The notes under the pieces are model-generated. The model was not told where the DNA came from. It was given only the letters and a program-made list of their open reading frames with translations, and searched no databases. From Branchipolynoe longqiensis (lineage: Eukaryota > Annelida > Polychaeta > Phyllodocida > Polynoidae), in NCBI GenBank assembly GCA_030323885.1, contig CM059192.1:379001-443000 (forward strand): a DNA stretch of 64,000 nucleotides, given 5' to 3'. Of the stretch, positions 10,780 through 23,600 are shown one piece after another (position 1 is the stretch's first letter; the number at the start of each line of letters is the position of its first letter). A program made the translations under genes and the position numbers.

Positions 10780-12118
10780 GGTGTGCCTGTTTGTAAGGGT
10801 TGTGTCTCTGTCTGTGTTCACCTGTGTGTGTGTTTGTATATGTCTGTGTGTGTTAGGGTGTGTGTCTCTGTCTGTGTGCACCTGTGTGTGTGTTTGTGTA
10901 TGTCTGTGTGGGCTAGGGTGTGTGTCTCTGTTTGTGTGCACCTGTGTGTGTGTTTGTGTATGTCTGTGTGTTAGAGTGTGTGTCTCTGTCTGTGGATGAC
11001 TGGTGCACCTGTGTGTGTTTGTGTATGTCTGTGTGCACCTGTGTGTGTATGCCTGTGTGGGTTAGGGTGTGTGTCTCTGTCTGTGTGCACCTGTGTGTGT
11101 TTTTGTATGTCTGTGTGTGTTAGGGTGTGTGTCTCTGTATGTGTGCAGCAGTGTGTGTTTGTATATGTATGTGTGTGTTAGGGTGTGTGTCTATGTCTGT
11201 GTATGTCTGTGTGCACGTGTGTGTGTTTGTGTATGTCTGTGTGTGTGGGTGTTAGGGTGGGCGTGGTGCGAGCGCCTGCCTGTGTGTTAGGGTGTGTGTC
11301 TCTGCCTGTGTGCACCTGTGTTTGCGTTTGTGTATGTCTGTGTGTTAGGGTGTGTGTCTCTGCCTGTGTGCACCTGTGTGTGTGTTTGTGTATGTCTGTG
11401 TGTTAGGGTGTGTGTGTCTGTGTGTGTGTGTTAGGGTAGGCGTGGTGTGAGTGCCTGCCTGTAGGTGTGCCTGTTTGTTAGGGTGTGTGTCTGTCTGTGT
11501 GCACCTGTGTGTGTGTTTGTGTATGTCTGTGTGTTAGGGTGTGTGTCTGTCTGTGTGTGTTAGGGTAGGCGTGGTGTGAGTGCCTGCCTGTAGGTGTGCC
11601 TGTTTGTTAGGGTGTGTGTCTCTGCCTGTGTGCACCTGTGTGTGTGTTTGTGTATGTCTGTGTGTTAGGGTGTGTGTCTGTCTGTGTGTGTTAGGGTAGG
11701 CGTGGTGTGAGTGCCTGCCTGTAGGTGTGCCTGTTTGTTAGGGTGTGTGTCTGTCTGTGTGCACCTGTGTGTGTGTTTGTGTATGTCTGTGTGTTAGGGT
11801 GTGTGTGTCTGTCTGTGTGTGTTAGGGTAGGCGTGGTGTGAGTGCCTGCCTGTAGGTGTGCCTGTTTGTTAGGGTGTGTCTCTGCCTGTGTGCACCTGTG
11901 TGTGTGTTTGTGTATGTCTGTGTGTTAGGGTGTGTGTGTCTGTCTGTGTGTGTTAGGGTAGGCGCGGTGTGAGTGCCTGCCTGTAGGTGTGCCTGTTTGT
12001 TAGGGTGTGTCTCTGCCTGTGTGCACCTGTGTGGTGTGTTTGTGTATGTCTGTGTGTTAGTGTGTGTGTGTCTGTCTGTGTGTGTTAGGGTAGGCGCGGT
12101 GTGAGTGCCTGCCTGTAG
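10780..12118. repeat. GT-rich minisatellite with ~131-bp higher-order unit
   Basis: Words such as GTGTGTCTCTGTCTGTGTGC dominate. From 11431 a longer unit starting TTAGGGTAGGCGTGGTGTGA recurs at 11431, 11560, 11691, 11822, 11953 and 12085. Confidence 0.93.
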
Positions 12119-12276
12119 GTGGCACAGCGCGGGTAAGAAATGTTGTATTCTGGTGAGTGATGACGCATCAGGCCACAAGGGACCGCCACTTTAAGGATGG
12201 GTCTGTCCACATCCGGCTGGTCCGGAAGTGACTGAAGCCCGCCGGATGCCTACCGACAATAAGGGCAATTACCGGC

Positions 12277-13220
12277 CTCACAGACACACATAGACACACA
12301 CAGACACACACAGACACACACAGACATGCACATATACTACTCACAACACACACCGACATACACAAACATATACAGACATGTACATACACACAGACACACA
12401 CAGACACACACAGACACACACAGACACACACAGACACACACACACAGACACACACAGACACACACAGACACACACAGACACACACAGACACACACAGACA
12501 CACACAGACACACACAGACACACACAGACACACACAGACACACACAGACACACACAGACATGTGCATACACACAGACACTCACAGACACACACAGGCATA
12601 CATATACAGACATACACAGACACACACATACACCACTCACAAACACACACAGACACACACAGGCATGTACATATGACACTCACGGACATACACCGACATG
12701 TATAAACAAACATATACAGACATGTACATACACACAGACACACACAGACACACACATACATGTACATACACACAGACACTCACATGCACACACAGACATA
12801 CAGACACAGACACACAGATATACCGCTCGCAGGCACACAGAGACACCACTCACAGGCACACACAGACACCACTCACAGACACACACAGGTACCACTCACA
12901 GGCACACACAGACACAGATAGACATGTACATACACACAGACACACACATGCATACACAGACACCACTCACAAACACACAGATACCACCCACAGACACACA
13001 CAAACACACACATGCATATACGGACGCAGACAGACATGCACAGACACACACATAGACACACACATACATGCACAGACACACACATACATGCACAGACACA
13101 CACATAGACACACACATACATGCACAGACACACACATAGACACACACAGACATGCACAGACACACACATAGACACACACATACATGCACAGACACACACA
13201 TAGACACACACAGACATACA
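12277..13220. repeat. (CACACAGA)n / CACATACATG array
   Basis: CA-rich on the + strand, opposite in bias to the preceding GT array. Higher-order words (CATGCACAGACACACACATA) appear after 13030. Long open frames here come from 8- and 10-bp periods and are not genes. Confidence 0.93.
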
Positions 13221-13792
13221 AGCGCTATTTTCAATCACACAGCTGATAGTTAGTGCGATATGCTAGCTAACTGCATTATCATTTTAGAGGGGGGGGGGTC
13301 GAAGATTTGCTGAAAGAAACACCTTGTTAACCTTTGCATTATACACTGTATTTTATTATATTTCTATTTTACTGACCATGACATATAACTTCTTGCATGC
13401 AAACAATACATTCATACAAGTTTAGTGGCAACGTCATGATTTATTGGGCTTTTTAGGCTCATCGTCAGCTTTGCGCGTCATTCACCCTATTTTCATATAA
13501 TTTTCATTTTTCATATTTTTAATAATAAGACATAGTAAATTTGATTAGCGCTTTTCAATTTAATCAAATTTATGCACTAATTTTGCATCTAGATACTAAT
13601 TGAAATGCTAGCACGGTAGTTCAATGGTAATTATTGCCATATATGTCTTATATATCATACATATCAATTTATCATATATATTTACATATTATTTTCATAT
13701 TTTATATTGTGTTGTATAACTTATGACCGCAATACTAATTAATAGTGTATTGAATATGAGTTTCTGGATTTCTGTTATTATTATATTATAAG
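13221..13792. other. AT-rich unassigned DNA
   Basis: No gene or transposon recognised. A G9 run lies near 13291. Confidence 0.5.
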
Positions 13793-14345
13793 AGCTGTGT
13801 TCACACACGCACTTTAAATCGATTCATATAAATCGACTTGCCTAGTTCGACGCACATTTGCTGTGTGAATGCGACGCTGTGTCGATTTAGGGCTGAATCG
13901 ATTCATATAAATCGGTTCATGGAAACTACCTTCGTGAGGTAGTTTATATGAATCGATTTGGCTTGAGCGCGTCACGCACATGCGCAGTCGAGACCTTAGT
14001 TTGTTGACTTTCTGGTCGATCAAAAGCGCATATTATAGAATTTAGTCTATGCAACCGCTAGCTGTGCACAGATATTTTTTTCATCATTTATTTTTAGGGT
14101 TTCACTGCCCAGCAGAAGCTTTGACCATTCCAAACCAATATGATTCAGTACATACAGATCTAGGTCGAACCCACTCTCTACTGGCGACGTCGACTAACCG
14201 AAAGTGGCGCTGGTTAGTATGGACTTGCTCATGCGCAGATATCAATTTCCGGCTAAAAGTATTGCATGTGTGAACACGACACTAAATCGATTCATATAAA
14301 TCGACTTGTCTAAGTCGACAAAAAATTGTGTGTGTGAACACAGCT
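13793..14345. mobile_element. Inverted-repeat DNA transposon (MITE family 3)
   Basis: Ends AGCTGTGTTCACACAC and GTGTGTGAACACAGCT are perfect 16-bp inverted repeats. Inside, ATCGATTCATATAAATCGAC and relatives recur in both orientations near each end and at an internal hairpin (about 13900-13960). No transposase. It ends 286 bp before the cadherin start codon, so it lies in the 5' UTR, the promoter or an intron. Confidence 0.8.
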
Positions 14346-14631
14346 AAAGTCTCGAGCGGCATGGGGGAGCGAGAATCTGCATGAAAGGGGGAAATCTGTT
14401 TTCCAAGCATAGGCTATTTCATATATTTTATAGTTATGATAAATACTGGAATGATAAATGTATAAATTGGAAGAGTGTCTCGCACAGAGCAAAGGCACTG
14501 ATTGTGGAGTCACCCCCCCCCTCCCTCCCCCCCCCCCCCACGTGAGTTTGTCAGTTCTCTATATGTGGCATGTAATCTGTTACGTGAGTATTTATCTGCA
14601 TATTGTGCGTGGTTCCAGCTGCTGCCGCACC

Positions 14632-14695
14632 ATGGCGCAACCAGGCTGCTCCGTGTTATCGGTCTGTATTATCGCCATCCTCCAACTGACACTCG
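14632..14695 (+). CDS. Cadherin exon 1 (start codon and signal peptide)
   Basis: ATG sits in CACCATGG, an optimal Kozak context. It encodes 21 codons of a typical signal peptide: polar start MAQPGC, then a hydrophobic core (SVCIIAILQLTL), ending one base into a codon before GTAAGT. An in-frame ATG exists upstream at 14458, but it would put about 58 non-signal residues first, including a proline run from a poly-C tract. An AG at 14618-14619 (GGTTCCAG) could be the acceptor joining a 5' non-coding exon. Phase 1 out matches exon 2. Confidence 0.78.
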
Positions 14696-17600
14696 GTAAG
14701 TTCTCCAAAAGCCTCTGTCCCAACAGGTTGACGGTGGGTCTGGTGACACTGACAGTGGGCAGCACAATGTGGGACACTGACAGCAAACAGAACAATGTGT
14801 GACACTGACAGCAGACATGACAATGTGGGACACTGACAGCGGGCAGGACAATGTGGGACACTGACAGCAAACATAACAATGTGTGACACTGACAGCAGAC
14901 AGAACAATGGGACACTGACAGCAAACAGAACAATGTCTGACACTGACAGCAGACAGGACAATGTGGGATACTGACAGCAAACAGAACAATGTGTGACACT
15001 GACAGCAGACAGGACAATGTCATAAGCATATTCAGCGCTATACGGAGCGACCCAACTAGCCACGGTGCGACCCAACCAGCCACGGTTGAACTCGTTTCAG
15101 CCTGTTTAAACTTGTTTCTGGTACAAAGGCTAGGGGACCAGGTTGGAAACTGAGCGATAATAGCTGAAAACTTATATGCCTCTGCCTGAGCAAATGAATG
15201 CCAGGGGACCAGGCTAGACCTCCACAGAGCTAGCAGTCTAGTCAAATATTATTTGACTAGTTTATTGTTCAGACATTATCACATATTTATTTATATTTTG
15301 CACAGATTAAAGTGCTTGAAGTATATTTTTAATTTATCTACATCAACTTCTCTTTAAATCACACAATATCAGGACTTAAAGAATGGGAAACTATTCCTGC
15401 AAGGGTATGCTCAATATGACCCAGTGGTCAGCCGGTTTTCCTCCTTTCGTCGCTGTGGACCCTTCTTGACAATGTGGGACACTGACAGCAAACAGAACAA
15501 TGAGTTACACTGACAACATACAGGACAATGTGTGACACTGACAGCGGACAGGACAAGGTAGGACACTGACAGCAAACAGAACCATGTGGTACATTGACAG
15601 CAGACTGGACAATGTGTGACACTGACAGCAGACAGAACAATGTGGAACACTGACAGCAGACAGAACAATGTGGGACACTGACAGCAGACAGACCAATGTG
15701 GGACACTGACAGCAAACAGAACAATGTGTGACACTGACAGCAGACAGAAATATATGGGACACTGACAGCAAACAGAACAATGTGTGACACTGACAACAGA
15801 CAGAACAATGCGTGACACTGACAGCAGACAGAACAATGTGTGACACTGACAGCAAACAGAACAATGTGGGACATTGACAGCAGACAGAACAATGTGGGAC
15901 ACTGACAGCAGACAGAACAATGTGTGACACTGACAGCAAACAGGACAATGTGTGACACTGACAGCAGACAGAACAATATGGGACACTGACAGCAAACAGA
16001 ACAATGTGTGACACTGATAGCAAACAGAACAATGTGGGACACTGACAGCAGACAGAACAATGTGGGACACTGACAGCAAACAGAACAATGTGGGATACTG
16101 ACAGCAAACAGAACAATGTGGGACACTGACAGCAGACAGAACAATGTGGGACACTGACAGCAAAGAGAGCAATGTGGGACACTGACAGCAGACAGAACAA
16201 TGTGGGACACTGACAGCAAACAGAACAATGTGGGACACTGATAGCAGACAGAACAATGTGGGACACTGACAGCAAACAGAGCAATGTAGGACACTGACAG
16301 CTGACAGAACAATGTGTGACACTGACAGCAAACAGAACAATGTGGGACACTGATAGCAGACAGAACAATGTGGGACACTGACAGCAAACAGAGCAATGTA
16401 GGACACTGACAGCTGACAGAACAATGTGTGACACTGACAGCAGACAGAACAATGTGTGACACTGACAGCAGACAGAACAATGTGGCCATGTTGGATTAAA
16501 GCTCAAACAACAATGGAGATCGAGTGTTAAACCAACGCTGGGCAAGTGTTGAACCAATACTGGGCCAGTATTGAACTAATCCTGGGCCAGTATTGAACCA
16601 TCAATGAACCAGTATTGAACCAATGCTGGGCTAGTATTGAACCAATGCTGGGCTAGTATTGAACCAATGCTGGGCCAGTATTGAACCAATACTGGACCAG
16701 TGTTGAACCAATGCTAGGCAAGTGTTGAACCAATGCTGAGCCAGTGTTGAAGCAATGCTGAGCCAGTGTTGGACCAATGCTAGGCCAATGTTGAACCAAC
16801 GCTGAACCAGTGTTGAAGCAATGTTAGGCCAGTGTTAAACCAATGCTGGACCATTTTTGAACCAATGCTGGGCCAGTGTTGAGCCAATTCTGAGCCACTG
16901 TTGAACCAATTCTGAGCCAGTGTTGAACCAATGCTAGGGCAGTGTTGAACACATGTTGAGCCAGTGTTGAACCAATGCTAGGACAGTGTTGAAGCAATGC
17001 TAGACAAGGGTGGAACCAATGCTGTGGAACCAAAAATAAGCCAGTGTTAAAACAATGCTGGACCAGTTTTGAACCAATGCTGTGTCAGTATTGAACCAAT
17101 GCTGGGTCAGTGTTGAACCAATTCTGAGGCAGTGTTGAACCATTGCTAGGGCAGTGTTGAAGCAATGCTGATGCAGTGTTGAGCCAATGCTAGGACAGTA
17201 TTGAAGCAATGCTAGGCCATTGTTGAACCAATGCTGAGCCATTATTGAACCAATGCTGTTGAACCAACAGTGAGCCATTGTTAAACCAATGCTGGGCCAG
17301 TTTTGAACCAACACTGGGCCAGTGTTGAACCAATGCTGAGTCAGTTTTGAACCAAAACTAGGTCAGTGTTGAACCAATGTTGAGCCAGTGGTGGACCAAT
17401 GGTGGCTCAGTGTTGAATCAACACTGACCCAGTGTTGAATCAATGCTGGGCCAGTGTTGAACTAATGCTGAACCAACAATAAATCAACACTAAACTAATC
17501 TAGAACTAACCTTAAGCCAACATTGGGTCAACATAGTCGGGCAAAACTTGAAATAAGAAAAAAGCACCATTGAATCAATGCTTAGTCAATATATAGCCAA

Positions 17601-20600
17601 CATTGAACCAATGTTGTACCAACGTTGAATCAACATCGAACTACCATTGAATCAATCTGAATCTTTTGTGGAACCAATGCTCAACTAAAACTGAACCAAT
17701 ATTGGGTGAACACTCTTGACTGAAAGATTGAGTCTACATTAAAGAACCGTGTAATTTCACATGACCCACTGTTGAGCTATTCTTGAACCAACATTGGATC
17801 AATGTCAACCCACCATTGAATCAACATCGAGGCATCAAGACTGAACCAAGAACGAGCAACATTGACCTTATATATTGAGCCAATCTTGAAGCAACATTGA
17901 ATCAATGCAAACTAGCGCTGAATGCCGAAGTGAACCAAGCTTGAAATGAGTGAAACCAGGCATTGAAATCAGTCTGAATCCACCTTCAGTAAATGTCGAC
18001 AATTTAATGCGTAGTCTTTTTAAAACTCTGTTAGGGGCTATCCAAAGTTTTGAACATTTTCACAGTCGTACAAAGCCAACTACTTTTCCACACCCCGCCT
18101 TCCTCCCAAAGTCGTACACATCAACATTTTACTACAGAACATAAAGACAATAATATGAACGTGTTAAATATCAACATTTGATTAACAAATAAAAGTGTAC
18201 TTTACTGACAGCCGCTCGCCCCGTCATTTGCTTTGTACGATGAGGACAGTGTTGAAAACTTTGGATGACCCCTTAAAGTTCTATCGCAGATGATTTTGAG
18301 TTTCTGTCATTTTCTGGGATAACTATATAAGGTTGAACGTTCTAATCTACCTTTCATTAGCTTGAAGTAACTTGGATTTAAAATAGTTAACTTTGGAGAT
18401 ATTTGAAGTGGAAACACGTTAACTTAATGTTGGCATGTTTGCCAAAACTCTGACCCGATAGACTTCAGCAATAGCTGGTTCAAGTAAATTGACTTAGTTC
18501 ACCCTTCTATGCAGCAACAAATGTTTAATAAGTGCACTGGGCTTTAAGTTTGATATGGAGGTTCAAATCTAGATAAGTGTTTTGTTTGAGAAAGATGTGA
18601 TGCTTTTATCGGACTATGCAGCTTTAACGAGAAGAGCTGCTCACTGCACGTTGAACGGAAGTCACTCGCCGTGACCTCATTCCATCCCAGTTCCCTGAGC
18701 GCTCAGCTGCTGGCGCTGCCGTGACGTCACACTGCTGTGACGTGACGCTGTGTGACCTCACCCTGCCGTGACGTCACACTGCTGTGACGTCACCCTGCTG
18801 TGACGTGATGCTGTGTGACGTGACACTGTGTGTTTCAGTTCGCGCCCAGCTGAACCTGCCGCCCGTGTGGATGGAGGACCTCGTCAGTCGCCTCGTCACG
18901 AACGGCCTCGACGAGGACACGCTTCTCAGTAAGTCCCGCCGCATCCCGAACAGCGGCTTCCTTTACACCAGGAGCGAGACATAGCTCAGGCGGTAGCATG
19001 TCCATGCGTGAAGGTGTCGGGTCATCCGATCGATCCTGCTCAGTGGTCCCATTCACAGTTTGGGCTATTTTCCGTTCCAACCCGTGGTCCACAACTAGTT
19101 CATCAAAGGCTGTGTTATGTGCTATCCTGTTTGTGGGAAAGTGCATATAAAAGACCCTTTGCTGCTTATCGGAAAGAGTAGCCTAAGTGTTGGCTGCGGG
19201 TTTCCTCCAAAGAAATATGTCAGAATGACCATATGTTTGACATCCAATAGCCGATGATAAAAATCAATGTGCTCTAGAGGCGTCGTTAAATAAAACAAAC
19301 TTTACTTTACTTTCTTTTACGCCAACCCTCATAGTAGCTGTTATAAAGATTGTGCACTGAATGAATGTATGCTCAACGTAATGCCTAGAATCGCAGATAT
19401 GATTAGTGTACTCAATATGTCAACAGTACTAATATATAGGCCACTTATGGTTTTATTATGAATCTAAATCTTTTTGAAAATTGTGTAGCACATAATATAT
19501 TTAGATTATTGTACAATGAACCAAAGAATTGTCATGCTGGTACTAAGTATGTTCCACAGGAGATAACCTTATGTAACAGTCTAATCAGGGAAAACGTCCA
19601 TAGTTTTATGATGGGTGTAGCTAAATCAAGTAATCCATTTGATAGAACAGTGCCAATATTCCAATTCCTGGCACAGTGCCAACACCCCCATCCCTGACAC
19701 AATGCCACTAGCCCAGTTCCTGATACAGTGCCAGCGCATCCATTCCTGGCACAGTGCCAGTAGCCCAACTTTGGCACAGTGCCAACAACCCCATTCCTGG
19801 CACAGGGCCAATAGCTCAATTCCTGGCACAGCACCAACACCACCAATCCTGGCTCATCGCTTCCTCCCTTCTCCGTTACAGTGAGCGTGATTGGTCGGCT
19901 CTCAGCACGTGACCCGGAGGGACGCAAGGTCACCTACAACATAACTTCTGAGGGGAACATTTTCTCCATCAACTCGGTCACGGGTGACGTGTCGCTCGTC
20001 GAGCTGCTCGACAGAGAGGTAGGCGGTACACAGCTCCTTCTGCACGCAGCAACCGGAAGTGGCAGCTTCGTTTGCACCTCACTAGGTGGCGCCACATGTC
20101 TATGGCAATTCCCATAAATGAACATGATGCTGTGGCAGACCAGTTCTGCCTTCAGAATGAATTGACTGAGGACACCAGCGAATCGTTCAGTCCGTTTATT
20201 CATCATTAGTACAAGTGACCTACATACTACTGTGTGTGCATGTACCAGCCGTGATGGCCAAATGAGTTGAGCGTCCGCCTCCAATTCTAGTATATCGTGG
20301 AATTCAGACCCCTGGATCAAACCCTGGTCGAATCAAACTGATGACTTAAAAAATTATACTTGTCGTTACCTAGCCTGGCACTCGCCCTAAGTAAGATAGG
20401 ACAAGGAGCAATGGAATGAGGAAGACCAATTGTCCGTGATTGAAATTTCCCCCTCTTAATCAACTAATGTACCAACAACAAAAATATATAATCTCTACTG
20501 GGGCGTGGCGACTAGTCTGGCATGGAGCTTCCCCCTCAGTTATTCCCAGACTAGTGTTGCCACCTACCGGCAATACCTGACACTATATGGGTCAGTACAA

Positions 20601-23600
20601 AGATGTCTACCACGTTGTAGTAAAGGGGTTCATTTCTAGACGATTAGCATCGATATCTAGTGGGAATCGAACTCTGAATTGTCCTACTTCTATGCACCGG
20701 GCACTAACCGCAGTGCCACAGGAAGTGGCACACTTCACGCGGCGGTGCCCTGAGGGTCAGGTCACGAAGGTCACGAAGGTCACGCATGGCTGCACACCCG
20801 GTAAACGGTGTGGAGGCTCAGTGTTTTATTTTCTATTTAGCCTCTTCACGGTTGACTTAAAGCTGCATAGTCTGATCAAGCAACAACTTTTCAAAAACAA
20901 AACAATTATCTAGAATATCTAATTAGATACTGGTTCACTTATTAAGCCTTTGTTGCCACATAGAAGGGAACACCGAGCCAATTCAATAGAACCTGTTACT
21001 GCAGAGATACTGGTTCACTTATTAAGCCTTTGTTGCCACATAGAAGGGAACACCGAGCCAATTCAATAGAACCTGTTACTGCAGAGATACTGGTTCACTT
21101 ATTAAGCCTTTGTTGCCACATAGAAGGAAACACCGAGCCAATTCAATAGAACCTGTTACTGCAGAGATACTGGTTCACTTATTAAGCCTTTGTTGCCACA
21201 TAGAAGGGAACACCAAGCCAATTCAATAGAACCTGTTACTGCAGAGATACTGGTTCACTTATTAAGCCTTTGTTGCCACATAGAAGGGAACACCAAGCCA
21301 ATTCAATAGAACCTGTTACTGCAGAGATACTGGTTCACTTATTAAGCCTTTGTTGCCACATAGAAGGGAACACCGAGCCAATTCAATAGAACCTGTTACT
21401 GCAGAGATACTGGTTCACTTATTAAGCCTTTGTTGCCACATAGAAGGGAACACCGAGCCAATTCAATAGAACCTGTTACTGCAGAGATACTGGTTCACTT
21501 ATTAAGCCTTTGTTGCCACATAGAAGGGAACACCGAGCCAATTCAATAGAACCTGTTACTGCAGAGATACTGGTTCACTTATTAAGCCTTTGTTGCCACA
21601 TAGAAGGGAACACCAAGCCAATTCAATAGAACCCGTTACTGCAGAAGCCTATGGAGTCAGAGTTTTGGCGTGCTTGCCAAAACTAATCTGACATGTTTGC
21701 ACTTCAAATATCTCAAAAGATAGCCATTTAAAATAAAAGTTACTTCAGACTAAAGTACGGTAGATTATAACGATCAATTTAGTATATTTATCTCAGAAAA
21801 ATGACAGAAACTCAAAACCATCGGACTATGCGCCTTTAATGCAGACCGGTAAGTCTAAAATCTGTTTTAAACTCAGTTTAATTCAAAGTTGCATAGTTCC
21901 ATGCTTTTGAGATTCTTCCCAAATATATTAGGTTGTTCATTAAAACCTACCTTACTTTACTTTGAAGTAGGTTTTATTTTAGGTAGCTAACCTTGCAGAT
22001 ATTTAAAGTGCAAGCATGTAACATTAATTTTAGCATGCATGTAAGAATAAGTCTATTTACGCATAATTGATTTATGCTTTTGCATTAGATGTAAAAGCGA
22101 TGGTTGAATAAAAACACAAACAATTTTCGCTGTGAAAAAGGCCTATGCTTCTGACACGGTACACAGAACCCACCAATCAATCATTCATGTAAAATTAATG
22201 TTGGCCTGCATGTAGCAATTCTGACACCATCAATCAATCAATCAATGGGTGCCGTCTTCTCGAAGAAGGTTGGCTGCATTGGACCTCCATCTCTTCCTGT
22301 CATTTGTTCCTCTCACGCATTCCGCATAGCTCATTGCTGTCCACTCAGTGATGTTGTCCATCCATGTTGTTCTCCTTCTCCCTCTTGGTCTTTTCCCTTC
22401 TATCTTCCCTTCCAGTATTCTTCTCTGTGATTCCTGGTGTCGTATCATGTGGCCAAAGTATTTAATTTTTCTGTTTTTGATCGTTTGTTTGTCTGACACC
22501 ATAGGCTTCTGCAATTACTGTCGTAGGGTCAATAAAATAGTTACCCGATACTCACCTTCTATATGGTGTGCACTATAGTTCCGTATTTCCCCGCAGCAGC
22601 GCCACTTGCAAGTGGCAATTTAACCAAACTATCACCAACTTAAAGCTGCATAGTCCGATAAAAGCGTTACATTTTCAAAATCAAGATACTTATCTACTTT
22701 TACACCTACATAACCAACTTCGATATTGGTGCACTTATTAAGTATTTGTTGATAAATATCCTGAAACACTAAGTCAAATTAAAAGAACCTGTTATGGCTG
22801 AAGGCGCTGGTGTCATACTTTTGATGTGCATGCCAAAATTAATTTGACATGGTTTTCCTTTCAAATATCTCCAACGTTATCCCTTTAAAATAAAAGTCAG
22901 TTCGAGTTAGTAGTAAGGTAGCGTGCAACGATCAACCTGATATATTAATCTCAGAAAATAACAGAAACTCAAAACCATCGGATTTTGCAATTATATATTT
23001 AATATTTATTCAAGTATTGAATAGTAATATGTTTGTTATTTTCAGAAAAAGGCCAGCCATGCGACAGCTGTTTATGCCATGGACGACGGGATGAATGTGG
23101 TGAGAGCTCAAGTGTAACAAGTAGCAAGCAGTGATTGCCCGATATGCGGCTTGATGCCTGAATATGTTATAATCACAGTTATTGTCTGATATGGGGTTTG
23201 AGGCCTGGAGATGGTATATTAACCAGTTATTGTCTGATATGGGGTTTGAGGCCTGGAGATGGTATATTAACTAGTTATTGTCTGATATGGGGTTTGATGC
23301 GTGGAGATGGTATATTAACCAGTTATTGTCTGATATGGGGTTTGAAGCCTGGAGATGGTATATTAACTAGTTATTGTCTGATATGGGGTTTGAGGTCTGG
23401 AGATGGTATATTAACTAGTTATTGTCTGATATGGGGTTTGAGGCCTGGAGATGGTATATTAACTAGTTATTGTCTGATATGGGGTTTGAGGTCTGGAGAT
23501 GGTATATTAACCAGTTATTGTCTGATATGGGGTTTGAGGCCTGGAGATGGTATATTAACTAGTTATTGTCTGATATGGGGTTTGAGGCCTGGAGATGGTA

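Larger units (their letters stand above)
21884..22575 (+). mobile_element. TTAA-type MITE carrying two nested LINE fragments
   Basis: The left end AAAGTTGCATAGTTCCATGC, the body up to about 22024, the middle part at 22186-22230 and the segment from about 22493 follow the MITE order. They are interrupted by LINE pieces at 22025-22185 and 22231-22495. The right end is too degraded to place well. Confidence 0.6.

Noticed and set aside
10780..12118. Telomeric repeat (TTAGGG words)
   Set aside because: TTAGGG occurs once or twice per longer GT-rich unit, never as a (TTAGGG)n run.
12168..13238. Cys/Val-rich and His/Thr-rich frames
   Set aside because: Translation of CA/GT microsatellite in different frames; no domain and no start context.
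14458..14631. Upstream in-frame ATG extending the cadherin N-terminus
   Set aside because: It would place about 58 residues, including a poly-proline run from a C-tract, before a good signal peptide. The ATG at 14632 has a better Kozak context.
15411..16557. Three ~340-codon minus-strand frames with a Cys-rich 28-residue repeat
   Set aside because: Artefact of a 28-bp unit lacking stops in any minus frame; it lies in intron 1 of the cadherin gene.
22242..22514. Independent small protein on the minus strand
   Set aside because: It is the last ~80 codons of a truncated LINE reading frame ending in its (ATTG)n tail.
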